In this document: piece by piece, positions 22,180 to 34,700 of the stretch
Layout of the letters: every line of letters starts with the position of its first letter
Position numbering within the stretch: position 1 is the first letter of the stretch
Assembly: GCA_019044685.2 (NCBI GenBank)
Contig: JAGTXX020000007.1
Location: forward strand, 558,001-622,000
Direction of reading: 5' to 3'
Length of the DNA: 64,000 bases
From: Nannochloris sp. 'desiccata'
Lineage: Eukaryota > Chlorophyta > Trebouxiophyceae > Chlorellales > Chlorellaceae
Notes under the pieces: model-generated
The model's database searches: none
Seen by the model: only the letters and a program-made list of their open reading frames with translations
What the model was told of the DNA's origin: nothing
Position numbers and translations under genes: made by a program

Positions 22180-23388
22180 ATGAAGGCAATTGCTCTCGTA
22201 ATTCTATTCCTTGGAGCTGCAGCGGCACAAAGCACCGACTTAGGTTTCGATTATTTGGTCCTCGTGAGACAGGCGAGTTTGAATCGTGGGTTTGAAGCGT
22301 ATTGCCGTTACTAGCTTGATAATTAGGATTTCAATCACCCTGCCGAGCCAAGCCAGTATTTCGACATTAATACCCCCATCCTTATGCTATGCAGTGGGGA
22401 CCTACATTCTGCTCTTTTAATAACTGCAATAATCAACCAGTGTACGTATCTGAACGAACCTAACCTAAGATCTGCAATTACTATTTTTTTTTCGACGCCA
22501 CCACCACCCCAGCAATTAAAACTAAATAACCCCTACCCTTCCCCCCATTTCGCAGTGCTGAATTCACCATTCACGGATTATGGCCTAACTACGCCAGCGG
22601 TGGGTACCCTGAAAATTGTGATCCATCCGATAAATTTTCCACCAACAACATTCCAACGACGCTTCTCAACCAGATGGGATGCGAGTGGGTTAGCTACACA
22701 GGAACCAATGCCGGATTTTGGAGCTACGAATGGGGAAAGCACGGTACCTGTGCATTGAGTTTGTTTCCTACCCAGGAAGACTATTTCGATGCTAGTATTG
22801 ATCTTAATAACAAGTATGAAGCTACTCAAGCGCTCGAGGCATCCAATATCGACCCCGCCACCGCCAGCACCCAGCCCATTTCTACGCTCCAAAATGCATT
22901 TAAATCCGCATGGGGTGTCTCTCCCGTCATTACTTGCAACGGTGGTAAACTATTTGAGCTCTGGCTGTGTTTAGATACTGATTTAAATGCTATTACCTGC
23001 CCTTCGAATATGAATTATTCAAAATGCTCTGGGGGAGCAGCGACCTTCCCACAAGGCAATGAGGCAAGAAAAAAAAATTCTTGTCATTATTTCTTTATAG
23101 ATTTCATGCTTTCATTTTATTCATACATGTACCCAATAACAAAGAGATTATATACACTATTACTTATCTGTCTCCTTTTTATTACAGGTGCCTGCTGTCT
23201 GCGCCCAATATTATCCTTCTGCAAACGACGATGACGGGAGCGGGACCACCAGTGGTGGCAGCGGAGGTGGTGGTGGTGGTTTCTTGCCTAATTCCGCTGC
23301 TGTCTCTACTATTAGTACAAACTGGATGTCTGGTGTGATGGGCATCGCTATGTCTGCTTTGACTGTGGCTTTTAAAATGCTTTCTTAA
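22180..23388 (+). CDS. Secreted RNase T2 with C-terminal membrane anchor signal
   Basis: Exons 22180-22272, 22395-22441, 22556-23063 and 23188-23388 give 282 residues. A signal peptide (MKAIALVILFLGAAAA) is followed by the T2 core. CAS I is FTIHGLWPNY with His53; CAS II is FWSYEWGKHGTC with Glu105, Lys108 and His109, so all catalytic residues are present. The family motif VRQWGPTFC and the join GNE/VPAVCAQYYP require introns 1 and 3 to start with GC (CAG|GCGAGT and GAG|GCAAGA). Intron 2 is GT-AG. After a Gly/Ser-rich linker comes a hydrophobic end (WMSGVMGIAMSALTVAFKML), fitting a GPI-attachment signal or a membrane anchor; ordinary T2 RNases are soluble. It cleaves single-stranded RNA via 2',3'-cyclic phosphate. 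TGTAA follows at 23424. Confidence 0.9.
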
Positions 23389-23963
23389 AGAGAGAGAGAA
23401 GTTTGAAATATTTCCCTATTTTTTGTAATCAAGAGGTTTTACTTGCAATATACTTAATGTAATGACTAGAATATATGAATTATTTGGATTATGATGAGGA
23501 GCATTGATCAAATAGCACGGTTAGAGAAACAATAGAATAGTATGATAAGTAGAAGCGGTGTCTAGACCACCCGAGCGGGCATCATGATCAAGGATGAAGA
23601 GCTTGCAGGCTCTGGCGCATGATGTATTCACAACCTCAAATATTAATTCAATTGGCTGACAACCAATTAAAAAATGATATATGCGGTTTTTAATACGTTA
23701 AGAGGACAAAACAGCAATTAAAATGGGCTCTGAAATTTTTCCGCCGGGACGAGTCTACAATTTCATTTCTTAAAGATAAAAATGATGTACTAAAATTTAC
23801 AGAACATGACTTAATCTGAGTTCAATAAGATCGTGAATAACAGAATTAAGATGAAAAAAGGGGGAGAAATAGAGAGCAGCTCAGCTGGGGATAGCCAAAC
23901 CTTGAACGTTCACCGCCTTTGCGTTGTGCCCAAAAACTTACTATATATACACTAAACACCGCC
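23389..23963. other. Tail-to-tail spacer with poly(A) signal of RNase T2
   Basis: TGTAA at 23424-23428, about 36 bases after the RNase T2 stop, is the likely poly(A) signal. The rest shows no gene. Confidence 0.45.
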
Positions 23964-24974
23964 TTAAACCATCAATTTACTACTTTTCAACACATGTCCA
24001 TGCGGTGCTTCCACCACATCCACTTCAAACTCTTGATCAGGCATCGATCCTTGAGCGACCCTCAACCTCATGTGGTGAGTCACCCCTTCTTTATCCCCAT
24101 TTGACCCAGGAGTCTTTGTCGCACTGATAACTTTCTTTAACTGGAACGGAAAGAGAGAATTTGATTGTTGGGAGAGCTGTTGCACCGCATACGACGCAGC
24201 AGCATCAACTTCTGGGTCATTTCCGCCCTCTGTGTTCACTACTCCTGCCGCAGTCGCAGAAATTTCTTCGAGCTTTGTGACCTCAATAGCCCCACCATGA
24301 GCAGGGAGTTTAGCCCAGACTTGTGCGTCGTAATATTTGGTGTCAACATGGCTATCATCTGCTTTGATTTTGAGGCGATAGTTGGTTCCAGCCACGACTT
24401 GAGATTGGGCAGTGATGATGGAGACCTTGACGGGGCGTCCCATTTGCTCTTTCAGCTGCACAGTTTAAAATTAGCAAAGAAATGGGTGCCGTTTAGATGA
24501 GTGTTAAGGCTGGCGAGATTACTTTAAAGGCATTATCTAGAGAAAGAGAAAGGAAACGAATAGAGATATATTGTAGAGACGATTTTATTCTTTTATTCTA
24601 CCCACCTTGTCGGCAACGGCTTTGCGAGCTGATTCAAGACCTTCGTCATTCGAGTTTGAAGCAGCGTTAACCTCGCTAAATCCACCAAGAAGAGACTGGG
24701 GAGGAGCAGAGTTTGAAGAGTTTGAGCCTGCAGAGCATAGGTTTAAAAAACTAAAAAAAATCAGACAGGTGCAGAGCGGGTGCCAGCGAGAAACGAGCAG
24801 TGATCACAAGATTCTTGCAAGTCTCACTTCAAAAAAGAAGAAACCCCATACTGCGACACTGTCTATAGGTATGTATCTGATACAAACAACTTAGAAACAC
24901 TCACCGCCCATGTTTTGGTAGCTGTATATGCAACCTAAGACTACAGTGAGAATCAACCAAAAAATTAATCTCAT
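23964..24974 (-). CDS. Cystatin, probably two tandem cystatin-like domains
   Basis: Exons 24974-24905, 24727-24606 and 24455-23964 give 227 residues. A hydrophobic start (MRLIFWLILTVVLGCIYSY) is a signal peptide or anchor. The first domain has the inhibitory elements of family I25: the N-terminal glycines in LLGGFSEV (Gly38/Gly39), a helix (ESARKAVADKLKEQMG) and the QVVAG loop at 83-87 within ITAQSQVVAGTNYRLKIKA. The second half (about 135-227) repeats the plan (VDAAASYAVQQLSQQSNS, LKKVISATKT, THHMRLRVAQG) but lacks a QxVxG loop, so it is probably a degenerate cystatin unit. Cystatins inhibit papain-like cysteine proteases, here in the secretory route or outside the cell. Confidence 0.87.
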
Positions 24975-25338
24975 ACGCTAGATGGGGCGAATGAGGAATA
25001 TCGCGTGCCGGTAACGTCTATTACTGTATTTTTAGGTCTGAAATGTGTTATGTTGCGCTGTTTAGAGTGAATAAAAATCATGAAACCGTGAGCGTGCCAA
25101 TGCGGCACTGAGTGCCAGCGTGCAGATTTTCTTCCTCCAAATTCAAAAACTTGCAATTGCAAAAACCCCAAGCCCAACAAGCGATTTTGCACATTTTGAA
25201 ATCTATACAACCCAAGTATTATTATACGACTGTTGCAATGGTCTTCCCCCGCTTCACCTTTTTTGGGTGCTGCGGTTGATTCCGCGATCAGAGTTTAGAG
25301 GTCGAAAAGTTTAGATAGTGCAAAGAAAATCACTAAAT
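24975..25338. promoter_or_regulatory. Divergent promoter region, cystatin and 3R-MYB
   Basis: 364 bp between head-to-head start codons. No other gene is visible. Confidence 0.4.
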
Positions 25339-28300
25339 ATGAGTGGACTTAAAGCAAATAAAGTAAGATTTACGCCTAGATGTTTGCGGGGGTTGTCCTA
25401 TTTGAAGCCATACTTCATCATGCCCTCGTCTTGCGTCCAAAGCCTTCTTACTCACTAACCTTCCTTCCTTTCCCCCGCAGTCTGGCGTATGGACAGCCAA
25501 TGAAGATAAACTATTAGCAGAGTGGCAGGTAAGGCATCCTAGATATTTGTAGACGTTCCGCAGTGAACTTTCAAATTCAAAATTCTAATAATGATCTTGC
25601 CCCTATTTACCCTAGATTTCGCCCTCATTTCCCACTATTTCAAACTATCTCTTTGCAGAGTCAATTTGGTAACAAGTGGGCTGAGGTCGCTCGTCAAATC
25701 CCAGGCAAAACTGGCCAGCAGTGTGCCCAGCGATGGCGCCACAGAGTAAACCCAGACATTCGCCGCGAAAAATGGGGCGCAGAGGAAGACGCTAACCTCG
25801 CTGCTCTTGTTCAGAGACATGGAAACTCGTGGGCAATCATTGCCCGCTCCATGCCTGGACGTACTGACCAGCAATGTATGGGTCGGTGGAAGCGCCACCT
25901 TGATCCTTCAATCCGTAGAGAAGGCTGGACCCCTCAAGAAGATGCCCTGCTTTTTCAGCTTGCAGAAGAGTATCAAAACGCATGGAGCGCAGTTAGCCGT
26001 GGTTTAACTGGCCGTACACCACAGCAATGCCGTACCCGGTGGCACTACATCTCCGGCAATCCTAATGCCGCTGAAGCCTCTCGAGCTGCTATCCAAGCAA
26101 TGCGTGATGCTCAAGCAGCTGCTGAAGCTGCCAAGGCAGGATTGAAGAAACGCAGAGGAAGACCTTCAAAGAATGCGTTAGCTGCTGCAGCTGCAGGGAT
26201 GCTTACAGTCTTGGCCCCTCTTCCTAAGGGCACTGTCGTGTACCACCCTCGCCATGATCCTACTTGTACTGATGCCGGCACCGCCGCCACTGCCCCACCG
26301 GCCACTGTAGTAGGTGGCAAACGCTCTGCTCCAGCTCGCCGCCCTGGTCGCCCTCCTCGTAAGAAAGTCCCTGCGGTTGAAGACCATGGCGGAGACTATT
26401 TTGAACCTGCCGCTACGACTGTTGCAGGAGGAAATGCTCGATACAGCAATCAGTTTGACCCTGGTACTTACCAAAATAATATTATTAATAATAATAATAC
26501 TGATGATAATCTCCGTGGTAGTATTGATGGTGAAGAAGCTATGTTGCTTGATGGATTCTGGAATGCAGTTACTGCTGGCGTCCCGCCGCCGGCGTCCTCT
26601 TCTGGGCCTTTAGATCTCGCAGAAGGAAGGACTTCTGGAGCTGCCAATGGTGGTGCTGGGGCAGTTGTTACTGGGCGTAGAAATCGTCCCACTCGCGCTC
26701 GTATTTCTTCACGAAGACGTACTTCATTCTCAATGAGCAGTGAAGACGAGGGCAGCGAAGAGGAAGAGGAGGATGACACAGAGGCAGGAGCTTATGATGA
26801 CGAAGATGACGAGGATTTTGTTGTTAAAGAAAGGCAGAGGTATCGGAGACAACCACAGCAACAGCGTCAGCAAATTTGGAGGCCTCAAAGACATCACGAA
26901 GGTGATGATCAATCTGAACCTGCTGCTGCTGCTGCTGCTGCTGCTGCAGGTGCTGGTGCCAATGTCGGTGTCGGTGTTGAAGCTGATAGTGATTTTGAAG
27001 GCGAGGATGAAACTGACAATGATGAAGAGTATATTCCTAATGGTGCTACAGGAAAACGTGTTTCTCTTCACGCAGGTCGCATTGCTGATGGTGGAGCTAA
27101 CGACAACAACACCAACGACGATGAGGGCAAGGTTCAACACCACCGAGAGGAAGGGTACATGTTTGGAAGTATTAGAACACTTCCTGTGAACCAACAACAT
27201 GTCATTCCTATGTCTCCTAGTAGCTTTGACCCTTCTATAAAGCAATTGCATCAACAGCATCAACAGCAAGAAGCAAACACTGCTGCTGCTGTAGCTGCCG
27301 GCAATGCTGTTCCTACTGATGCCGCTACAACTGTGGCTGGTCAGCAACAACAGCAGCAGCAGCAGCATTATTTTGAAGAGCCAGCTCTTTTACTTGGTTC
27401 CTCTAGAGCAGAACGTCGTGTCAGTTTAGGTGATGTCCCTCTCTCGCCTGCTGTCTTTTCTCCAGCACTGACGCCCCCATGGTCTAGACGGAAAAGACAC
27501 AACCACGCTCGTCTTGCTGCATTCGGACCTTCTGTACCCACCACAGGCGGTCCTGGCATTGGTAAGACTCTGAATAGTAATATGAATTCTCAGCAACATG
27601 GGACTCCTCGTCGTCAAATTCATCATGCTGGCACCGCCGCTGCAGCAGCGCTCGAAGCCGGTGCCCCCTTGGCCTCTCCTGGCATCTTAGACTTACTTCA
27701 CTCTCCTGAAAGTTTCCACCATCAAAGAAGTCGTCGTTCTTCCGATGGTAAAGCCGATGTAAATGACCACCAGCTTGGTGGGCACCATGACCGCCACAAC
27801 GACGATGGCACTGGTGTGGGCAACCACCACCATCATCAAGATGATAACCACAATGAAGAAGACTTTTTCCCAGGTGCCTTCCCTGAGTCACCAGCCTTAC
27901 CTCAATTCGCGGGTTTAATCACCCCTGAATGGGCTAGAGCAGCAGCTGCTGCCTCTGCTGCTGCTGAAGACGCTGAAGTTCGTCGAATGTCTATCGCTTC
28001 TGTCGCACGAAGACTTGATGTCGATAGCGTTGCTGTTAAAGTTGCTGTTAATGGCGCTACTCAACGTATTGGTACTGGTGATTCTCCGCCGCCTCAGGCT
28101 GGTTCCTTATCTGTTTCTCTCTCGTTATCTGCTGGAGGTATCCCTCCTGCCGTGGGAACAGGAGCTGGAATGGTACCTTCTAGTAGGCAAGGAGGTACAG
28201 CTATTACTCCGGCAGCTGCTGCTGCCATCGATACTGCACCTGGAATCGAGCACACCTTCTTCTCTCCTATAGAAACAGCAGCAGCAGCAGCAAGAGCACA

Positions 28301-28904
28301 TGCACTTCCTCCATATTCCGGTACCACAACGGTCCCTTCATCAGCATCTCATGGACGGACTTTCTTAGCTGCTGCGTTACAACGTACTGTAGGATCTGGT
28401 CTTATCCCTGCTTCTGGTACGTTCTTCCCTACTTGTACCGCTGCTACTGCGGGCACAGGTGGGGCTGGAGGTCACATCGCCGGAGCTACTACTGGTACGG
28501 GAGACTTAGCTACCCCAATGGCAATTGAAGAGTTATTACTTACTCCTATGGGTCTTCATATTGCTGGTTCAAATGTTCCACAAGTAGCACTTACCGCAGC
28601 ACCACCAACTGGCGGGGCTGTGCCTGTCGTTGTACCTATGATGGAAACAAGGGCACTTACTCCAGGCGCTTCTGGAGATGGTGGTCTCTCACCCGATGTT
28701 GCTGCAGCTCTTCAACAAGCTGGACTTGTTGCTTTGCCTGCTGGTCAGTATAATAGAGTTGTATTACAAAATACTACATTAACAGCAAAGAAAGATGCCC
28801 CTCCTGCTGCTCTGCCTGCTGTAGTCGCTGCCACGGGTGTTACTGGCCCTCTGAGCAGTAGCGATGTTCGAATGAAGCTGCAAGCTCTCTTAGAGCAAGT
28901 ATAA
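25339..28904 (+). CDS. Three-repeat MYB (3R-MYB) transcription factor
   Basis: Exons 25339-25362, 25481-25528 and 25659-28904 give 1,105 residues; the first two exons are only 24 and 48 nt. Three MYB repeats in a row cover about 9-165: SGVWTANEDKLLAEW with RQIPGKTGQQCAQRWRHRV; EKWGAEEDANLAALVQRHG with RSMPGRTDQQCMGRWKRHL; and EGWTPQEDALLFQLAEEY with GLTGRTPQQCRTRWHYI. The regularly spaced tryptophans are present. Two AT-hook-like basic patches follow (RRGRPSK near 189, RRPGRPPRKK near 251). The remaining about 850 residues are low-complexity, with acidic, poly-Ala, poly-Gln and His-rich stretches. In plants 3R-MYBs control G2/M genes; a cell-cycle role here is likely by family but not shown. 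Confidence 0.92.
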
Positions 28905-29504
28905 ACTATCATATAGAGTATAATAGTATGTTTAAACACGATATTTTTCTAGCTGCATTCCTCCCTTGGGAGGTGTTTGTTGTTCTTTTAATTTCCATTT
29001 TGCTTTCTTTGCCTGTCCAGGCGCTGCACTCTTTGTACCAGCACCACTACGACTGGCAAGAAAATTGTTCTCTGCATATAATTTTTTCTTCAAAGCTCTC
29101 CCAACATTTGAATATCTTTTCTTTCCCCTCTCCTTCCTTTTCTAATTCAGTTTTACCGCTATCCCACTGACTTGCAATTTCACAGCGACCTGACAGAAGA
29201 AAACTTGTTTTGTTTTAATTTCCATTCTTTTTTACAAGGATTAAAAACATCGTGCGCACTCGATTCTACTTTATTTATTAAAACGCCGAAAGGCTGTTTG
29301 TGCTGTTCATCTATAGCGAGGTTAATGTTCTTTCATTATCTTCCGACTGCCTTCTGGCCCCCGGGGCCGGCGGGGAACTCTGCCTCCTTGCGTTATGCTC
29401 TGATTGCAGTGCAGGCTGGCAGGGAGAGGATAAAAATATACACACACATGCTTCTGGTACTGCAATGTAAAAAGAAAACCTCTTTCGACTTAATAGAAGA
29501 AGAG
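28905..29504. other. Spacer between MYB gene and LINE fragment
   Basis: 3' flank of the MYB gene. Short open frames here have no family features and are probably chance. Confidence 0.4.
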
Positions 29505-29528
29505 AAAATAAAATAAAATAAAATAAAA
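29505..29528 (-). repeat. TTTTA tail repeat of the LINE
   Basis: About five pentamers directly downstream of the LINE 3' untranslated region; marks the 3' end of the insertion. Confidence 0.7.
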
Positions 29529-30592
29529 GGACCCCAAGGGGGTGACTTAAGGGATCGTGAGAAGCTTGCACCCAAGCTTCAGGCCACCCCTATATAGAAG
29601 GAAAAGGAAGTTTAGCCTACACCAGTAGGTACTAGGAGGTTAGAGCGGTGGGCGGTAAGTAGTTTATACCGAGTGATTAGGAGACTGGAATTGTAATTGA
29701 GGATTTGAAGTTGAATAGACTTGAGGAGAGAGTTGATTGCATGGGGAGTCAAGCCACAATCAGTTAAGAGGGTTCTAAAGGAGGTGGTGACGCAGCCAGA
29801 GTGCGTGAAGACAATAGGGAAGAGTTTCGGCTGCCAGCCAAGGGTTTGGAGGTGAGTAAAGTAGGGGTTGTGGTGGCTCATTTTGTGCTGGAATCGTTCT
29901 TTGACTTTACTATCATCAGTGATGGTGGCATCAATAAGAATGATATGTTTGTGTTGGGCTGTGGGGGTGAAGAGCGCACTGGTATTGTCTGCGCTAGTAG
30001 ATTCCTGCTGGGGAATAGCAGCGCTATCAATTTTTGGGAAGATAATAATGTCAGGGAGGCTTGTCGGTGTAGTGTTGCCGTTGGCGTCAGTGGTGGTGGG
30101 TGCTTGTGGGTACCAAGGGATGTGTTCTGTGTCTCTGGCTGTGCGTTCTCCGCCTTCAGCGTCAACAAAGATGGCACAGTTGCCAATGGTGGTGCTCTTT
30201 CTGATCGCTGCTGCGATGAGGGTCGTCGCTTTGCCGTGGCGATTAAGTTTGATGCTGGTCATCGTTGGGTGTTTGCAGTAGCCCAGGATATGCCCCTGGG
30301 TTTCTTGACCTGTGTTGCAAATGGTGCAAATGGAAGATGGTGTCTTTACTGGGTTGACGATGTGGTTTCTGCTGTTACCATATAAGTGGCGCAGTCGAGT
30401 TCTAGCAGCTAGAGCTTGGAGGTGGGTTGGGATCTGATTATTTGTAGCTATGCATTGAATGGAGAAAGGATCAATAGGGGCTACTGCAGCGGTTTTATTG
30501 CCCATTAACTCTGTTAATCTTGGATTTGTAGTTTTTCTCTTTCGTTGGTGGAGACTAAGGGCTGTGATGACAAGAATTTCACTGAAAAGTCA
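29505..30592 (-). mobile_element. 5'-truncated LINE (non-LTR retrotransposon) with R2-type 3' end
   Basis: One open frame on the minus strand runs from before 30505 to the stop at 29612; it stays open back to about 30592 without a good start. It encodes only the C-terminal part of a LINE polyprotein. The zinc knuckle after reverse transcriptase is present as CTICNTGQETQGHILGYC (C-x2-C-x8-H-x4-C). It is followed by a restriction-like endonuclease block (PDIIIFPKID, then HIILIDATITDDSKVKE and a later LGWQPKLFPIVFTHSG), as in R2/CRE-type elements. The element ends in about five TTTTA units (29528-29505 on its strand), a typical LINE tail. Reverse transcriptase is missing, so it is a dead 5'-truncated copy. 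The open frame suggests a fairly recent insertion. I could not find target-site duplications. Confidence 0.85.
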
Positions 30593-30839
30593 TCTCCGAC
30601 CAAACTTCAAGGAATTCACCTTCAAGTTGAAGGTAGTGGGGTTTTTTTAATAAGAGGCTTTCTCGGCTCGTGGCATCAGAGAAACGTATATTTTTTTGTT
30701 AAAGTTCTAATAACCACACTAAGGCGGTTCAGTATCGCGACTTGAGAGCGGGAGCGTTCTAAATAATTTGAATTAAGACAAGGCAATGAAGGATTTCACT
30801 CTTTTTTAAAAGTTCAGCTCGGGCTTTGCTCACTTAAAA

Positions 30840-31670
30840 ATGCCTTCTAAAAGCGCAGATGATATAGAGAAGTCTTTAGACGTGAAAGTGTGCACAGCGT
30901 GCAACAAAAGAAACCAGAAGTATGGAACTCTCTTGCAATGTGTTTCCTGCCCCCATGTTCAACACGCCTCTTGCGCTGGCTATGGTAGGTTAAATTCCAC
31001 TCTGATAATTCCAATTATTCTATTAGGATAGAAGAGTCTTTGATAACGACCTTTGGCGAGAAACAAACACGCCTGGGGTTGTTTTTACAAGTGCCGGTGA
31101 TTTCAACCGCCCTCCTTGTTGCCGTCACTAACCTTATTCTTCTCCTCGACATTTGAGCGCTTCCTGCAGCCAAAACTGACACCTTGCCTCATCCATGGAA
31201 ATGCTGGCACTGCGCTGGCGGTGCTGAACACTGGCAGCACCCTACAGAGCCTCTCCACATCTCCAGCAAGAAAGATCTAGACGCCAATGCCAACAAAAAG
31301 TACACCATCTTCATAGCTTCTGATGAGCTTTGCGAAGTCTTTTACAAAGCAATTGTGGTCAAACATACCCCCGATAGTGTCACGGTCAGATATCCAGAAT
31401 GGCCTGCATACCCCGTGGAAAGGTTCTCCTTAAATGATCGACGCCTATGGCGGGGGAACCTTTTGAGGGCCGCGTGGCATTTTAATGAAGAGGATAAGAG
31501 CCTGCAGCCGAAATCGAGGCTGTTCACCTTTGATGGGGTAGTAGAAGAACAGGATACTGGTACTACTGTGAATAACAACAATAATAACAACGGGAATAGT
31601 AATAATGATGTAGTAGAAGAAGGTGAGGACACTCATCAAGGGCACCCGCCAGATGCGGAGGAAGCTGCCC

Positions 31671-31719
<49 letters not shown>

Positions 31720-34700
31720 AGAGGCTGGCAATGCTGCTGCTGCTGCCCATATTGCCCCTTCTGTGCTGCTAGCAGGGAATGATGCTACTGAGGAACCTAG
31801 TACAGAGAAGAAGAAGAGGAAACTCGAGGAGCTTGAAAAATCCGAGCGTTTGGGCAAAGACGGTAAAAAGAAGAAGAAGAAGAAAAATAACATTGCTCCT
31901 GCTTCTCCTGAGGCTGTTGCAGAGGAAAAGGAACCAGAGGATGTTGATGATGATTATATAGAAGAGATAGATATAGGAGAAGGAGGCTTTGATGATTCTT
32001 ATAGAGATGACGATCATACACAAGGCGGCGGCGGTGGCGCAAGCGGCAGCGGCACCGCCCCTGTCAATAATGCTAGAGACGATGGTGGTGGTGCTCATGA
32101 AGGCAATGATACCAGAGATGATGGTCAACAACCATCACCTGCTCGTACAGAAAGCCTGGGAGATGGTGATTATGGTGGTGGTGGTGGCTGTGGAAATGCC
32201 AATGGTGTGTGTGGCGATGAGGAGGAAGATGTAGACATAATAGAAGGAGGTACAACTACTGCTCCTATTCTTGCTCCTGCGCCTGCTCCTGCTCCTGCTT
32301 CTATTCCTGCTCCTGCTCCTGCGCCTACGCCTGCTCCTGCTCCAGCCGTTACGAACCTCCCGAAACGCACTATTCTTGTTGCAAAACGCTTAACAAAGAG
32401 CGATATAACCATCGGACGTATCATACTTCCTCGTTTTGCTGTTGAAGCCAACCTGTCTGACTTTATTGACCGTGCCCAACCTCTCGTCGCTCGAGACCAT
32501 GTGGTCAACGACAGGTCTTGGGCGTTCACAGTTCAAACCAAGCTTTTCTATGATAGGGGTAACAGGACTCTTCACATGTTGGAACAGGCACACGCGTACT
32601 TGAGATACCATGCCCTACAAATTAATGACGTCATTGGCATCTCCCGGAGCAATGAAACTGGAAAATATTTTGTAGAGCACAACACTGATGAGGTGTCGAT
32701 TGCTGTTACAGTGCAACAACATGCTCGTGGAGAATCGCTATCTCAGGGCGCTGTTGCAAATACCGGTGGCGGTGGCGGTGTGAGTGATGTGGAAGACCCA
32801 GTAGATACTATTTTTCCAGCCTCAAACGGGTTTCCAGAGCGCATTCTTCTCGTTACAAAACTCTTAACAAGCACTGATGTTAGGAAAGGACGTATCAGTC
32901 TCCCTCGACTCCTTCTTGAACAGAAGTTTGATCTCCCAGGTAGGGGCAGTCCGCTGCCGATCACCGTTCGAGATTCTTTATCTGAAACGTGGGAGTTCCT
33001 TGTTGCGTTCCTGGTTAATCGTCATACGGGGAGCGCATATAACCACGCGATAGAGCAGGCAGGGGATTTTATCCGACATCATGCACTCCAAGCTGGAGAT
33101 GCAGTTGCCATCTCTCGGAGCACTGCAGAGAGCGTGTGTGAATATTTTATAGAAATCAACACAACAGAGGCGCTTACAGCCATTGCAAGGCAATACGGCA
33201 CTGTTGGACAAGGCAGGGTGCAAGGTAAATTTCCTTCTTCTCGTCAAGAACCTCCTCGAGACTTTCTTCCTTCCCCAGGTGGTATGGAGCAGTTGCAGCA
33301 CGTAGAGCAGCAACAGCAGCAGCACGTAGAGCAGCAGGCACTCAGTTCTGAACTTTCTGATGAGGATGACGATGTTGATGGCGGTGAGTATCTAGATGAT
33401 GGTGAGTATCAGCCTTCACCTGCTCCTACAGTGAGCCTTGAAGAAGAAGAAAATGAAGAAGAAGAAGAAGAAGAAGAAGAGGATGCCGATGATGAGGATA
33501 CCTCTTCTGGTGCAGGTGCAGGTCGTCTCGGAGAAAATGGGATGGAACAAGTAGCAGACGAGAGAAGGACGCAAGGCCCTACAGGTCTTCCCGCACAAAG
33601 AACTATCCTCGTTGCAAAACGTTTAACGAGCACCGATCTCAAAGGAGGTCACATCTGCCTCCCTCGTGCCGCTGTCGAAGCCAATCTTTCTTTTGCATTT
33701 AGTAACATCGACCCGCCGTATACTCTCAGCCTCTTAGATTATACGAGTACCCATCCCAAAACGTGGCAGTTCGATCTCAATATTGTACAACATAGCAGGG
33801 TAGTATACTTTCTTGAGCGGACTCGTGGCTTCACCCAGGATCGTGACCTCCGGGTTGATGACGTCATTGGCATCTCTCGAAGCAATGAGAATGGAGATTT
33901 GTTTATAGAATGTAACACTGAAGAGGCGTATGCAGCTGCTGAAGTACAGCATGGTAAGTTTAGGCCAAGTGCAATGGTTTCTGCTGCTCAAGTACATCGT
34001 ATCTGCCCTTCTTTTAGAGGTGGTGGTGGTGGTGGTGGTGGTGGTGGTGGTGGTGGTGGTGGTGGTGGTGGTGGTGGTGGTGGTGGTGGTGGTGGTGGTG
34101 GTGGTGGTGGTGGTGGTGGTGGTGGTGCTGCTGCTGCTGCTGCGGAAGTAGATATGTCCACTATCACTCCAGGTCTTTCAGCACAAAGAACATCTATCCT
34201 CGTTGCAAAAAGATTAACCACTACCGATATTAGTAGAGGACGTATCGTTCTTCCTCGTGCCGCTATTGAAATGAATCTTTCATTTGCTATTGAGGGCGCC
34301 CATACGCTGGTCGTTCGAGATTCTATATTCAGTGACAAATTTTGGACATTTACACTGCAATCTTGGGCAAATGCTAGTAGGAATACAAATAAACTCTACA
34401 TGTTGGAACAGGTAATAGATTACATCAAGCACCACTGCCTGAAAGTGGATGATGTTATCGGAATTCTTCGTAACAATGAGAATGGTGAGTTTATAGTACA
34501 GCATAATACTGCCGAGGTGCGCAGAGTCGCTAAAGTATTGCAAAAAGCTGCTGCTCGGCGTATCTCTACTGGGAAACAACAGCAGCAACTGCAGCAATTA
34601 CAGCAACGGCAGCAGATTTCTGTAGAGCGCAGTTCGTCTCCGGATTCTGCTAAAGATACTGCCGCCCGTCCTCCTACAAAGTCCTTCTTGCTATTTGATG

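Noticed and set aside
22265..22266. GT donor alternative for RNase T2 intron 1 (CTC|GTGAGA)
   Set aside because: It keeps frame but removes VRQ before WGPTFC, breaking the family's (Q)W motif; the GC donor fits better. RNA data could overturn this.
26730..27368. Long open frames opposite the MYB gene
   Set aside because: They come from low-complexity Ala, Gln and His codons read in reverse; the MYB frame has three intact repeats.
29801..30385. 194-codon open frame on the plus strand
   Set aside because: It overlaps the LINE open frame, whose zinc knuckle and endonuclease motifs show the minus strand to be the coding one.
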